A stretch of DNA of 64,000 bases, from contig QNGE01000415.1 in the NCBI GenBank assembly GCA_008508345.1, positions 148,820 through 212,819 on the forward strand, written 5' to 3'. Below, in pieces: positions 10,700 through 22,639 of this stretch; within the stretch, counting starts at the first letter, position 1, and the number at the start of each line of letters is the position of its first letter. A program made the translations under genes and the position numbers. This stretch comes from Paragonimus westermani (lineage: Eukaryota; Platyhelminthes; Trematoda; Plagiorchiida; Troglotrematidae). The notes beneath the pieces are model-generated. The model made no database searches. It was not told the origin of the DNA and was given only the letters and a program-made list of their open reading frames with translations.

Positions 10700-12490
10700 T
10701 GTAGGTGACTGACACATACTTGACGGTCCACGACGTTTTAAATATTGATGGTAGGTATCGTCGTACCGTTCTCACCTGGAGAAAAATGTGGGACTATGTT
10801 GCCTGCATTGCGGTTGTGATCTTAACAGTCCTTGCAGTTCGCTGATTTGCCTCCTCACTTACCTGAGTCAGTGTTTGGTCAACCGAAGGCAGTAACACGC
10901 GAATGGTCAGCTGATACTACAAACTTGTGGTTGTGAACCTTCAGGTATTTGGCGGGTGACCGTGCACGTGACAGGCTGAACCCAGGTCTTATTTAATTAA
11001 AAAGCAAATTTCAACGACAGCTAAGTATAAGATAAGCAGGGTTAAACCAAGGCACAACCTTAATTTACAGCATCTTACTCGTTAAGGGCCGAGTTACCTG
11101 ACTGTTCTCTAGCCCTTCTACAAATGTATGACAATTTACACCTATTACTAGACTTAATTGGGCAGTCAGAACATTCTACCACTGTCCACAGTAATTTTCG
11201 GATCACGGCTCGAACGGCTTAGTAAAGCCCATGCGCGATGCATCATTGATCCTTTCGTTTGTGGAAACTTTCCCGGACCTGGAGCATAGCATAGTGTTAA
11301 CCCTGTACGACGACAGAGCCTATCGGTAAGGCGTAATTAGCTGACCGCGTCCCAATTTTAAGTGCATCGATGTTGATGGAACGAACGGTTAAGGCCAAAC
11401 ATCTAAAATGACATTAGTAATGCAAACCGCCCTGGTACGAAATGCTGGAGACGGCAGTGAATGCAATGGTTTCATGAGGCACCAAACATGACAGTAATAA
11501 ACACAGTGAATGCAACAAACCTCAACTATGATGCATCATGAAAACCTCAGCTACACACAACAGGTAGGTTGATTAATATGTGGTGATATATGAGTAACAA
11601 CTAGTTCAATCAGTTGGTGAGTGCCAGAACCAAGCCGAAAACTAAGTCACCATAGAAGACGAACGGCGCTCTGGAGACAATTCAACCATTACATCCCGCA
11701 AGTCACTACTTGTTCAAGCAGCGATCCACAACAATCATTTCCACAGTGCTGTCATGAGTTCGATAAGTCCCAACATTTCGTTGTACAGTTTTGTTGCTCG
11801 CTTATGTATGGTACACTGCTATTTATGTTATATGTATATTGGCGTTAACATCTTTTGGTTGTGGGTAACTTTCGCGCCGGTAAGTTCCTTCGTGTTCGAG
11901 AAGGCTCACCGTTTGAAACGTAGCATTCAGCGTCCATCATGAAGACCTCCCTAAAATTAGCTCCCCTACGCTACATAAACTATAGTTGCGCGGAAGCGAC
12001 AGATAAGCTGGTGGTCTGAACTATGAAGACGTAAATGCTAACAACTGGATGATCTGATTTGCCCACCATCAGCCGCTACTGTTGTCGTTCATTTCAAAGG
12101 AAAATTTACACAGCTTCATTTGACTTAAGAAAAAGATGGTGATATAGCAGTAAACAAAAATGTGGAAAAGAGAAATTCAAATCACTCTTTGGGTCGAATG
12201 TAGTGTGCCGCCCGAGTATCAACACTGAACAGTTGACATGTCCTCTCACAAGAGTAGCAAGCGTTAGTAATTCGGTCATAAAAAACCTGTGGGATATGTG
12301 AAGAAGGAAAAGTATAGAAAAATAGTGTCTCAGAGTCAAAACCTGTTCAGGGTAAAGAGTGCTATCACAGTCAAGGCTCACGTATTGGGACGGGACGTCG
12401 GAGGGTGGCAACAATCAATGCTAGGTTCCCCGCATAAGTAAGTCATAGGTTTCCAGGGAACCAAAAACGGTTAATAGGAATGGATCAGAG
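10700..12490. other. No gene recognised
   Basis: Short overlapping frames only (11621-11848 +, 11754-11942 +, 12106-12414 -). The 102-codon - strand frame is Leu/Ser/His-rich with no motif. The right part, 12100-12490, may hold the 3' untranslated end of the R2-like element that follows on the - strand. Confidence 0.35.
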
Positions 12491-15340
12491 ACTGCATTGG
12501 GAGGCAGTCCTAATGGAATGACAACATTGTAAGAGGAGGGAAACTTGATACCACAGAAGAAAGGGAAATAGAGTCCACATCGCAGCCGATGGTATGGAGA
12601 GGCGATTGAACGGCGCCATTATGAGAATCGGTTCTGCACTTCAGAACCTTGTCTGTCCAGGCACAATGGCTTCTGTAGTCATCCACCATACTGACATCCA
12701 GTACCACAGCAGCAAATTTACGAACCACGATCATATCGGGTTTCAGAAACGAACTCGCCGTTTGTGCTCATAGCTCCTGGAAAACTGTGTGACCCAGATT
12801 GCGCAGCCTGTTCGTCAGGTCTTTGGCTACGCAGCTGTGCGGAGCACAACGCCCATCGTCAGTGACCCAACACGATTGGAGAATGATCGGTGCTTTCTGG
12901 TTGACCTCAGTTGCTACGACAAAGAACGGAGTGGTAACTTTGGCCACCTCGAGAACTCTGGATCTTGGTCCGGAGGGGACAGCGTTGGACCTGCATGGCA
13001 TGAACAAAGATCTTGGGGAAAATACGGTCTGGGTTAAACAACCAACAACTGGAGAGTGGAGAACCGGAAATCTCCTGAAGACCACGGTCGACTAGCAAAT
13101 GACAAGACTCACCCCTCCACGCCCCATGGGTTTCCTTCTTGTTCGTCACTATTACCCCATGAACGCGTATCAGGACATTGACTTCTCTCATGGTAACGTC
13201 CAATAGTCATCCTTGACGGCGTTACTCGAAACGGGTCATTGACTGGGGAGCATTCTCTCCACTAGTGATTTGCGCGAGATAGGAATGGTGGTGGACAATC
13301 TTGGAATGATCAGACCGCCCAACCGAAGTGAGGTGTGTATGTAGCTGTTTGGCGTGTCTTTTTGAGGGCGGGGCCACTGCCGCACAAATTGGAGAATTGT
13401 ACAGTCCATAACTTTGAGCGTGCTTTTTTTTGACTTGGCTGAGTACTAGCGAGTAATTCATCTTCGCGATCAGGTGCCTTCTCATAAGATGTAGGCACTG
13501 ATGCGGCTTTAGAGGTGTTTTGGTAATTTCATCCGGCATCGCACGAAGCTGCATTCGGTGACTGGTGAGAGCTTTGCCTTCGCAACCGGGCGGTATACCC
13601 AGATAGATCACCGTGTCAGAGGCACTTAGCAAATGGATAATGTCCCGGCCGAACCGAACAGACTCATCAACGATAGCTGTTTTGCTGTGCTTATGACCGC
13701 CACAGATGACCACAGGTTTAGTTTTCTGCAGGTTGATCTTCAGTTCGGATAATTCCTAAGCACGAGCAGCATCTGAAAGCTTCTGGGAGAGACGCGTAGG
13801 ATTGTCTCATAAGAGGATCAGATTGTCGGTATATGCGAAACCGCTGGCCAGTATATTGTGGAACTGGTAGCCAAGCTCCGATAGGGATGAAGCAAACACC
13901 TCATTTATTCCATGATGAATAGCAGAGGTGACAGTGGGTCACCCTGGCGAACACCAGGCTGAGATCGGAGGATGGAGCATTCGAACATGGAAAATTCGTT
14001 TCTATATGAATCGGTAATGTAGTGCGTTAGAAGTGGAGGAGCAACGAAAGCCTGGGCTGATTTGGTAATCGAGTTCTGTGATGTAGCATATAACGTTTGG
14101 ACACGTCAATAAAAGCCGCACACAGGCTGGAAGCCATGGTGCACGAGTTCCGGAGCAGCGCATGGAGTAGTGAGGTTGCCTCGAGGCAACCATCGCGATA
14201 TAGAAATGCGAATCAGACAGCGGGCAGTTGCAGATGCGTGTTCCAACGATCAGACAGTATCTTGTGAAAGCAACGTACCAGCGTTGAAGACGTAGCGACA
14301 GGTCTCAATTCGCTGAGAGAGAAACGGTTATTCTCCCTAGACACAAGCGTGATGTGGAGCGGCATAGATGGATTGTGCAACCTTCATTTAGCAGGAAGAA
14401 GTTGGAATAACCGACCAAAACATCAGCTCTCATACGCTTTATATGTTTAGGTAGGAGTGTATCCAAACCTGGAGCGCTGTATTTCCTGCTTTCCAGCGTG
14501 TGAAAAACTTCCTCTCCAGCAATCGGGTTGACCAAGAACAGGTGCGGAGGCGGTATCGTACGTGATGGTCACTCATTAACGTGCGGATGAGCCGGTAATA
14601 CTTCGGACCAGTACACGCTGGAACTTTCCGGGAGGCCACAGTTCGCCTTGTAGGCAGTTCTCCAGTTTTCGGAAGACTACAGAAGCAGCATTCTTCTTTC
14701 GCTGGTAGTACAGGGTTTGGTTTGCAGCGTACTTAGCTGTCCGTATCTCCTTCCTGGTCGTGTAGATTTCCGCAACGACACGGGCACGTCGTCGGGTGAC
14801 CAGCCGCCAGTTGTACGGAGAAGCTTATGAGGCGTGCAGGGTAATCAGTGACTTTGCCCGTACCATTGTGAAAATGCTTGCATGAAGGCCGTGGGCGATT
14901 GATAGCAGTTCTTAACTGTGTAGGAAAGTTTCACTATTGGACTCCGAATAGGTTATGGCTGTTTGGACCGAACAGGAAAACCATTCGGAGTGTTCAGCAG
15001 CCTGGACACGCTATTCGATGTCAGGTTTGTCTGTGAGGCGAAGGCTGGATTGCAATGGGGGCGGCATGTATCTTCCATTTCACGGGATACACACGCTTCC
15101 TGATGTTCTACAAAGTACGGACAGGAAGATGTGACAGGAGCCGTTGATGAGGTTTTCGTCGAGTGGACCACGACGAGACCAGCTCATCGGCAAGCCTGAC
15201 AAGGGAAGCCGCTTCTTGCCGAGACCAATTTGAAGCGGCGGCTTACATGCATCTAAGCTACTCGCGGTTGCGTTCGACAGGATGCGCATGCCTCCTGTGT
15301 TGATTGCTACAACAACAACTGATAATAATAACACAAGTAA
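12490..15340 (-). pseudogene. R2-clade non-LTR retrotransposon remnant
   Basis: Read on the - strand, pieces of one long ORF appear in order. EEVFHTLESRKYSAPGLDTL (about 14510) is the first RT block. RDGCLEATSLLHALLR and LCAAFIDVSKRY follow (near 14200-14090). PGVRQGDPLSPLLF (about 13955) is RT block 4, and FAYTDNLILL replaces the FADDL catalytic box (about 13830). Then come YLGIPPG and TKTPLKPHQCLHLMRRHLI (13620-13470), the R2/NeSL thumb. LTNRLRNLGHTVFQE follows, and KPDMIVVRKFAAVVLDVSMV (about 12745-12690), the core of the C-terminal restriction-like endonuclease. Domain order RT then endonuclease is that of R2-type LINEs. Frameshifts and stops are many, and the catalytic Asp pair is altered. 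No 28S rRNA sequence borders it. Confidence 0.78.
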
Positions 15341-17010
15341 TAATAATGCATACCATTAAAACGAAGTCGTATATTGGGGGTATGTCTGTCGGCTGTAAGC
15401 TCCACTACTACGGCATCAACAGGGACAATAATTTGATGGACTTAAACTGTTTCGGTGGCACACACGATTGGCATATGTGAATATAACTTGTAACAACTGC
15501 AGACTGTTGTAAATAGCTAAGTCAAGGACGTGTTCTGCGGCTTTCTCACGTACTCCGGGTCAGAAGTATGCTGTGGGAACGATTATCATCATGACAATTA
15601 TTAAACATGACGCAGCCAACAGGAGACATGACGCAAGTAACTGATCTACGGTACAACTTGGATGACTAAGCAACAAAAAATCCGCAATGATCTGACCACA
15701 TTAGCTAGATCGCACAATATTTTAAAGGGCGTCTAGAGTAACAAAGGATGTTATCCTGCTACTAAACCCATTACAACCATTCGTTACTGATATTGAAATG
15801 TTCAACCACAAAAGTTTCTGTCAGCCCTGCTGTGTTCCGCTGTAGTTGGCTATCAGATGTTTTCTGATTTCCCAGTGAAAGACACCATTCTTAACCTACC
15901 AAACCAACACTGAGTAAAAAGTTCGTCTTCAATGTGGCGCCTCTTTTGCATAGTACATGGCCGCTTTCAGTGGTCCTTTATGACTCCCTCACACTGCAGT
16001 AGCCGTTAAGCACATCATTTTTCCAAAATTTGTGGATGGTTTCGGTTCCCTACTTTCGTTTCGCCATCTAATTTGGAATTTCTGACCCCACGCTAACCAC
16101 TTCCTGTTACAGTCGAACATCCTTTTGATTGTGGCTGCCTTGTTTTAACGGTGTGAATGACGATAGCAATGCAGGAGAGTCACATTGTGGAGATATTATA
16201 TAAGCCAAAGGAAATAAAACATCCATGAATATGCTCAATACTTCACTGTGACAGAGATGGAACGGTGCACCACAATGGAAATCTCGGCGCAGGTGGACAT
16301 AATGAAGGTGGGCCGGTATACATGGTTAGCATGCCAATTAAATAGAATCCGTCTGTCGTCTCGTAATATCGTGCACGATCCAGTGCATATTTTCCAAGCA
16401 TTTTGAGATTTAAAAACTTTTTAGGGATTTAGCGGGAGTGTTCACACTAAAGTAAGACAAATGTATGAAGAGCAGGTTCCAGTGGTGGGTAACTCAGGAC
16501 TGCAACGAGCCTATGCTCTACAAAGGTGTCCACTATCATGAAATTCATCGTGAGGAAGAACCACTCTAATTTAGAGTAACCAGCGTTCTAAAAGGCTGAC
16601 GTGTGGTCATCATTAATGAAGTCAGTTATTCGGATACTGAAAGCAAACACTTTGTGGCTCGATATAATGGAATGTAATAACCTATGAAACTTCGGATGAT
16701 TTTACGAGTATGGTGTGGCTTCATTTAAGAATCTGGTCATTCTCATATTACAGAGAAGATCCTCCTAAGTTCAGAAGTAGCTGAGATTGTGAAATTCCTA
16801 AGGAGTCACGGTTACAACTAACAATTGGTTTATTAATTAAATTTACAAGTGTGTTTAGTGAAGGGTATGTAAGCTGTAGGTAAATAACTACAGACAAATA
16901 CTAACAACTTGCAGCAAAAGAAAGGTACACAGCTGAGGATTGAGGCACATAATAATAGGTATAATCGTGGGAATGATTAGAAATAAACAAACAAGAGAGA
17001 CTCACGTACA
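15340..17010. other. No gene recognised
   Basis: Small imperfect ATA/TAATAA runs (about 15325-15350 and 17015-17027) are present near both edges. There are no long frames and no repeats I could match elsewhere in the window. Confidence 0.4.
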
Positions 17011-17099
17011 AAATAGTAATAATAATGCCCGGGTTGATAAAAGGACGGATTGAAATACCCAGGTGTACACCGTGTGTCGGTGATGTTGGAAGGGCAGGA

Positions 17100-17402
17100 T
17101 CACGATGTGGAACTGTGCATGTGTGGTGTGGCTCGTCCTCGTGCCCGTTGACTTGGCGAGCTGCTGAGGAGTTCATCGACTGAGAAGCGGTGTTGAAAGT
17201 TTTGTTGAATCACGCGTCTGTAAGCTTCGTCACGTGCATGTCTGATAGCGTAGTGGATGCGCACGTACGTCGTGTAAGTGACCTTGATAACCACCATGGT
17301 AATGGGCTGGCTGTCCGTCGGATGATTGAAAGTGAGATACACATAACGGAGATTGTGCGTACAGGCTGGACCGGGATAGTCAGATCACGCAGTAGCCTGT
17401 GA
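17100..17402 (-). other. Unrecognised frame in a GC-richer block, possible transposon relic
   Basis: The - strand frame at 17342-17100 reads TMVVIKVTYTTYVRIHYAIR and then RDEAYRRVIQQNFQHRF, a basic amphipathic helix-like segment. The block is richer in GC than its neighbours, and other frames on both strands are also open. The tone is that of a retroelement C-terminus, but I cannot assign a family. Confidence 0.2.
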
Positions 17403-20020
17403 AGCGTGTGATGTCGGCAATGGCCTTGAGAGTTGGCGGGATGATGTGTGCGTGTGTGAGAGTTAGGGTGCCTGATCTGCCAACCAAATACGGGGCGAAT
17501 GGATCGCTAGAGTTGAGTCATACGTCTTGGCGTACTGCACTGGGCCATGTAGAAAAAACCGTGTTCAGTTCATCTTGTAGTAGGCCATGTCAGAGAAGGA
17601 TGTTTTCTCAAGGTAATACCGTACACATGTTTCGTGTTGTATACTTTAAATCTATCACACAGGCAAATCTAAGCGTACCATAGATTCTAACTAACCTGCG
17701 ATCCGTTTTTCATCAAATGCATATAAACTTACGTATACATGTTAGTCTACATACACATAAACCTACATATAATTTTTTTAGGGAACAAGGGTCAGGTTTA
17801 ACCTCGCCCACGAAATGTTTGCACACTTTTTCTCATGAGCATTTATACGTGGGTCCTTATAAGCGTCGAACGCAGGTAACACGGCAATCCCTACCAGTCC
17901 AGAGATGTCCGAATCATTTGTGCTCAGTCCAGTTTGGGACCGAAAGCAACAACTCGGTGGGGAAAAAAGGGGGCGTGAGAAGGATCAACGTTCACTTCAC
18001 GCAACTTGGAACGGTGCCGGTCGAAAATGTACGAAACAGTCGGATGGTTAAATCAGCTGTAGACAAGGTGCGAGCGCAACCGTCCTGAAAATTGAAATAA
18101 TACATGAAGTTTTCAGTGGAAAGTTTGGTTATGCATATAGGTGGAAGCGCTTCAGGAAAGTGCTCAGCATGGAGTTACTTCGACAGTCTGAAACCGCAAG
18201 ACTGTCTCTCAGATCTTCAGAACAGACAGCAAAATACGTTATCTTGAATGAGATGCAGGATAATTTAAGCGGGTTTCAGAAAATGGACAGAATTATAAGC
18301 CAGTAGTTTGTAAGGCTGTAAAAAGGTAATTTTAGTGCGATAATCGCCTTGTCTCGATCAAAACTTGTGGGGGGGAGATTGGACGCGTTTAACCTTATGA
18401 TCTGTTTAATTCGATTGTGATCATAAGGACAGCGTTGCTCAACCAACCACTTGTTTGGATCTTGGCACAGTGGTTTTCAACTGCCTGTGCACATTTCAGC
18501 CCAATTGTACACTGAACACGGGGAAATAAAGACGTGTAAGACGACTGATTGGTACTAGACCGGACCATCCACTTCACTGAAGAGCATGGTGATCTGATGA
18601 TAAAGTCGATCAACTTAATCCCAAACGGTATCCAAGCAGAGTCCACGCATAACAAATTAGGAACGCAAAAGAAGTAACTCAATGCAATTAATGAGCAATC
18701 CTACCAGCAGCTGCGTCAAGCCGATTTAAAACATACCGGTGCTTAACACAACTTGTTAGAATGTACGTCACATTTGACTTGATTACTCCAATGCTTCGGA
18801 GTACAACAACCCATGGTATTTCTGTAGCTCTATGACTATCCATGATGTTTTCCACCCATTTTGAATGTGTATCATGCTGCTAAGGTCATAGCCGACTTCT
18901 ACAATTTTGCCTGGTAGGTGACAGGTTTGCGCATTCAATGAGCAGCGTCCGCCTCTAGAGCGCACAGTTTACAAGGAACTTTTCAACGTGGAACATCGCC
19001 ATCAAAATACGCACTTCAAAGTAACGACATGGTCTCTAATGTGCTCTTACGACAGTCAGAGATTACCGTACGAAGTCAACATAAGACCAGGCATATCGGC
19101 CCCTCTGTTTAAATTTCATTATGTGAGCAAGCCGTCACACCATGCTTCCGGCACCGATTGTCCTAATCCTCCCGTTGGTTATTATTTTGTTTCTTTTCTC
19201 TGATATTCAGTTTTTAGGAAGTCACTTGCGAACACGCCAGCTTCCGGTAAATCTAATCACGTTTTCAAATATTTTCCAACTATTTATGGAAATCCTAACA
19301 ACCGAAGTAAATCACTGAAAATCACAGACCTGAGGTGGATCAAATACGTGCCATGAAACTCACGTTTGTCTTGGTTAGGTCAACAGAATAGTGGGTTTGT
19401 GCGTTCTAGTAGTCTAGTCTTAAACAGTCTGGGCTGGATATATATCATAAAGTGGGCAGAGGACAGGAGATTATACGTAACTCTATATATTGATATCGAA
19501 CGTGGTTCTACAAATACGATACTAAAAAATTTAGATATATAGTGACTTATGACCAGGTTTTCAAATGCATATAACAGTACATCACAACGTGACAAATCGT
19601 CCAGTCATTTCTGGTGGTGGACCAAAGGAGATTAAGTGTCCGCACGAATTTCTTGTGAGCGCAAAGATCAAGGGTGCGCAATCGGATACTAATGGCCTGA
19701 CTCACCCTAGCTATTGTTTACATATTTATTGTGTTGCAATTAACCTGACTATCAAACACAGAAAGCAAGTCTTGTTCACTAACTTGTCGTTCTCATGACC
19801 TCAATGTGTACTTTCGAGAGAGCTTACTGTTATTCATATAAACAAATGTGATACAGTGGGGTAGGAATAGAAACATAAGTATTGCAGTCGGATACAGTTC
19901 ACTTATGTACGGCCGATGTAGAGTTTTTGGAAATGAAATAAATGTTGGTGATTCACACAACTAGGAGTGTGAGCGAACGTTGCAAACGGACGAGTCACGT
20001 TCAATTCAGAGATGAAGACA
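17403..20020. other. Short open frames only
   Basis: Frames at 17399-17683, 17717-18088, 18395-18682 (-) and 18988-19203 are open for 70-120 codons but share no motif with known families. The 123-codon frame at 17717-18088 is rich in basic residues, begins with a His/Thr-rich stretch and has no splice context that I could support. Confidence 0.25.
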
Positions 20021-20255
20021 TACTGTAAAATTTAGTGCGAATGAAGTCGAACCGTTTGGGCGTCGTGTTTAACATGTTATTGGTAAACAGCTTGAGAATA
20101 ACAGAATATTAGGAGCAGGTTGTATTACCCTAAGTGTCAGCAACTTCGAGTGGTCTTCCTCAGGAGTGTTGTTATTACAACACTCCTGAGGAAGACCACT
20201 CGAAGTTGTTGAAATGTAGAGTATTACGACTTGCTTCCAACGTTCTGTTATTCTC
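20020..20255. repeat. Foldback element A, copy 1 (palindrome plus tail)
   Basis: Positions 20141-20172 and 20177-20208 are perfect reverse complements over 32 bases, with a 4-base spacer TATT. The symmetry continues imperfectly outward to 20094 and 20255, so each arm is about 79 bases. A tail at about 20020-20093, on the left only, recurs in reverse orientation beside copy 2 (51976-52050). The arms carry a CCTGAGGAAG...GTTGAAATG segment discussed under findings. Inverted head-to-head repeats like this are typical of Penelope-like element termini and of foldback transposons. Which of these applies is not proven. Confidence 0.85.
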
Positions 20256-20259
20256 AATG

Positions 20260-21800
20260 TGTTTTCACCAAAGGCATACTACTGTACGCGTGTGAGTAGG
20301 ATAAATTAAATGTGTAGTTGCAATTCACGTCACTACCAAGTGTTTTGCGCTCACCAGAATTTCTTGTGGTTTTCCTCAGGACAACATTCTTGAGGATTTA
20401 TTTGATGGCCAGCAGTAGTCAGCCGGGAGGGCTTACGCAAGAAATCAGCCTCCCCGAACCGTTGCAAAACCATGCCATAAGGTTTCCTTTTCTCTCACAT
20501 TCAAGTCTTACGGTCCGTCTAACGTAATCGGCTTGGTAACTGCGGAGAAAAGTCCTCTTTCCCTTAGAATTCACCATTAACTGCCCAGAAAATTAGATTT
20601 GAATGTAAGTTATTTTCTTAAAATCTCGATTTTGGAACTCTTCTCTGTTTCGTCCATTGATTGACCTAACTCTAGGGCCGCTCAAAACCTATGAATACAC
20701 CTGCTATGAACTATTACTTCGTCTTTGGGCGGAATATCGGACAAAGCGCGTTGGAGGGCCGTTTTTTTCTTCATTTGTTGGAGGATTCTAAGTTGCGAGA
20801 GTTGGGTTTCAATACTTGTCCTCTGGTTTTCATGTCACATTGCCATATCGTTCCATCCCACCTGTTATCGAGACAATTCTCGTGGTATTTGCGTTCATTC
20901 TTGTCTTCTCTCAGGAGATCGTAACAATGAAAACAGATTGATCAGTAAACATGGAGTGAAGAAGAACACTCAAGTTCGCTACTGTGGATGCATGACAGTA
21001 ATAAGGGGGAATGCATAAAACAATAAGATGACACCCGTCGTAGGATGAGCATTTCCATCTGCATCAGAAATTCTTGAAGCCATAATCTCTCGATATTCTC
21101 ACTTGGGAGTGTGAGTGATAACAACATGTCTTGCATGTGCTGCCTGGACGAATTCGTGTTTTAAATGTATTCATGTCTCCTTCTCTATACCGTTGAGTAT
21201 CTACATTTTAGCTCAGCATGTCTTGAACCCACTGGAATTAGGCGTGTTACGTGTCCTGCGTACATCATCAGAAGTGCAAAACTGAGAAGGTGCATATTTT
21301 GGCCAGACAGTATTGCTCCTGATGGAATGGGTTTTCAGGTGATCCATTCATTCTATGAAGCATGACGATAAATAGAATTATCTGTTGTCCTCTTTCACTT
21401 CAATGAAGCAGTGTATCCTAATTTGCTTTTTAGTGTGATCAGTTCAACTGAATTTTAAAACATATGCTTTCGTGTGATTCACGGTGATAATAAGTTTGAA
21501 ATTTTCGTCAGTAAACTTTCAGGCTCATAAATTAAGTTTTTTATGTGGGTGGCAAATCCACGTAATGACTAATTTCAACCATTCGCGTTCTGCCTGAAAC
21601 AGTCTAACTACCTGGAGATGAAAATTCGTTTAAACGCATCAGTTTCGTAGTAAGATCACTGCCGATCATTTCCAGCACACAACTGATCAGCTGTTGGCTA
21701 AAGAACGTTGAAATTAATGGTTATGGACTATTGTGAACGTCATATACACACTGAGATGGCCAAATATACTAACTCCGTGAAACTCGGATATTGGTGTGAT
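20260..21800. other. No gene recognised
   Basis: Frames at 20318-20527, 20691-20924, 20725-21018 and 21165-21365 are open but overlapping or isolated, and motif-free. Confidence 0.35.
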
Positions 21801-21804
21801 CAGG

Positions 21805-22240
21805 CTATGAAGCTAATCCAACAGCGACAATGTCATTATAGATGTCCCGAAACAAATGCGCAATTAGTGTAGTGAGGACAGATGGTCGCACCATACTACT
21901 CACACCAGTGTTCAATAGCCGCATGGGCTGAAATGATTGCGAGGTAAATACGGGTGAGATACGGGAAGTATCGCTAGTGGGCAGCATCACGTACAGCGGC
22001 TTTCGACACAGGACGGAACTGAGACATGGTGTCCAAAGCGACTTGGGCATCCTGGGACGAGTGTGGTGTGCAACCGAGTGTGTCTGTTCGTAGTCCTGTT
22101 GCGACGCATAAGTCGTGAGTTGGTTTCCCGAATAAGCTTCTGTGCCACCAGCCTTCTGGGTTCTCAACATTAGTATTGTAAGCTCGAGTGATTAAGTGGC
22201 TGAGAATACTGACCTGGCACACATGATGTGGTTTATACAA
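21805..22240 (-). other. Two overlapping unrecognised frames, possible transposon relic
   Basis: Two - strand frames (22170-21805 and 22240-21974) are open over the same DNA, which is GC-richer than the surroundings. One reads ENPEGWWHRSLFGKPTHDLC and later ALDTMSQFRPVSKAAVRDA. I recognise no family. Because the block lies close to a LINE tail on the opposite strand, a decayed transposon is more likely than a host exon. Confidence 0.22.
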
Positions 22241-22358
22241 CAGAACTACCCCTTTTAATTTTTCTTCTGGTAGGGTTAATGGTTTAAACTGTCAGCAGTG
22301 TGCGGATGGGACAGAAACAAGTCAAAAATCCGTTTTCAATTGAGATGAATAGTATTAT

Positions 22359-22633
22359 TTGTTAGTGCTTAGAAAAAAAAGAACACTACCCGTAGAGAGT
22401 GTCAGTCAAAAAGCTTACACTACAGGTTATCGCCGCATCAGAGGCGATTTGATCCTTGCGTACAACATATCACACACACCGAACCCGTTCCAAAATCTGT
22501 TTGTCCGGCGAGAACCGCGAATTAGCAGAATTCACGATTATTTGCAGGTTATCCCCTACTTACGTGCCTATCGAGCACAATCTACAGACTCTCAACCAAC
22601 CCAACCTTGGCCACAAGATTGGACAATGTGAAC
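22359..22633 (+). pseudogene. C-terminal tail of a CR1/jockey-like LINE reverse transcriptase
   Basis: The frame reads YRRIRGDLILAYNI about 25 codons in, then HTPNPFQNLFVRRE. The pattern [YE]RRxRGDLIxxYxI lies after the thumb of CR1/jockey/RTE-type reverse transcriptases and is followed there by a basic segment like this one. The frame ends at 22633 (TGA). Upstream RT blocks are missing, so this is a 5'-truncated copy, the common outcome of LINE insertion. The exact clade is open. Confidence 0.5.
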
Positions 22634-22639
22634 AAACCT

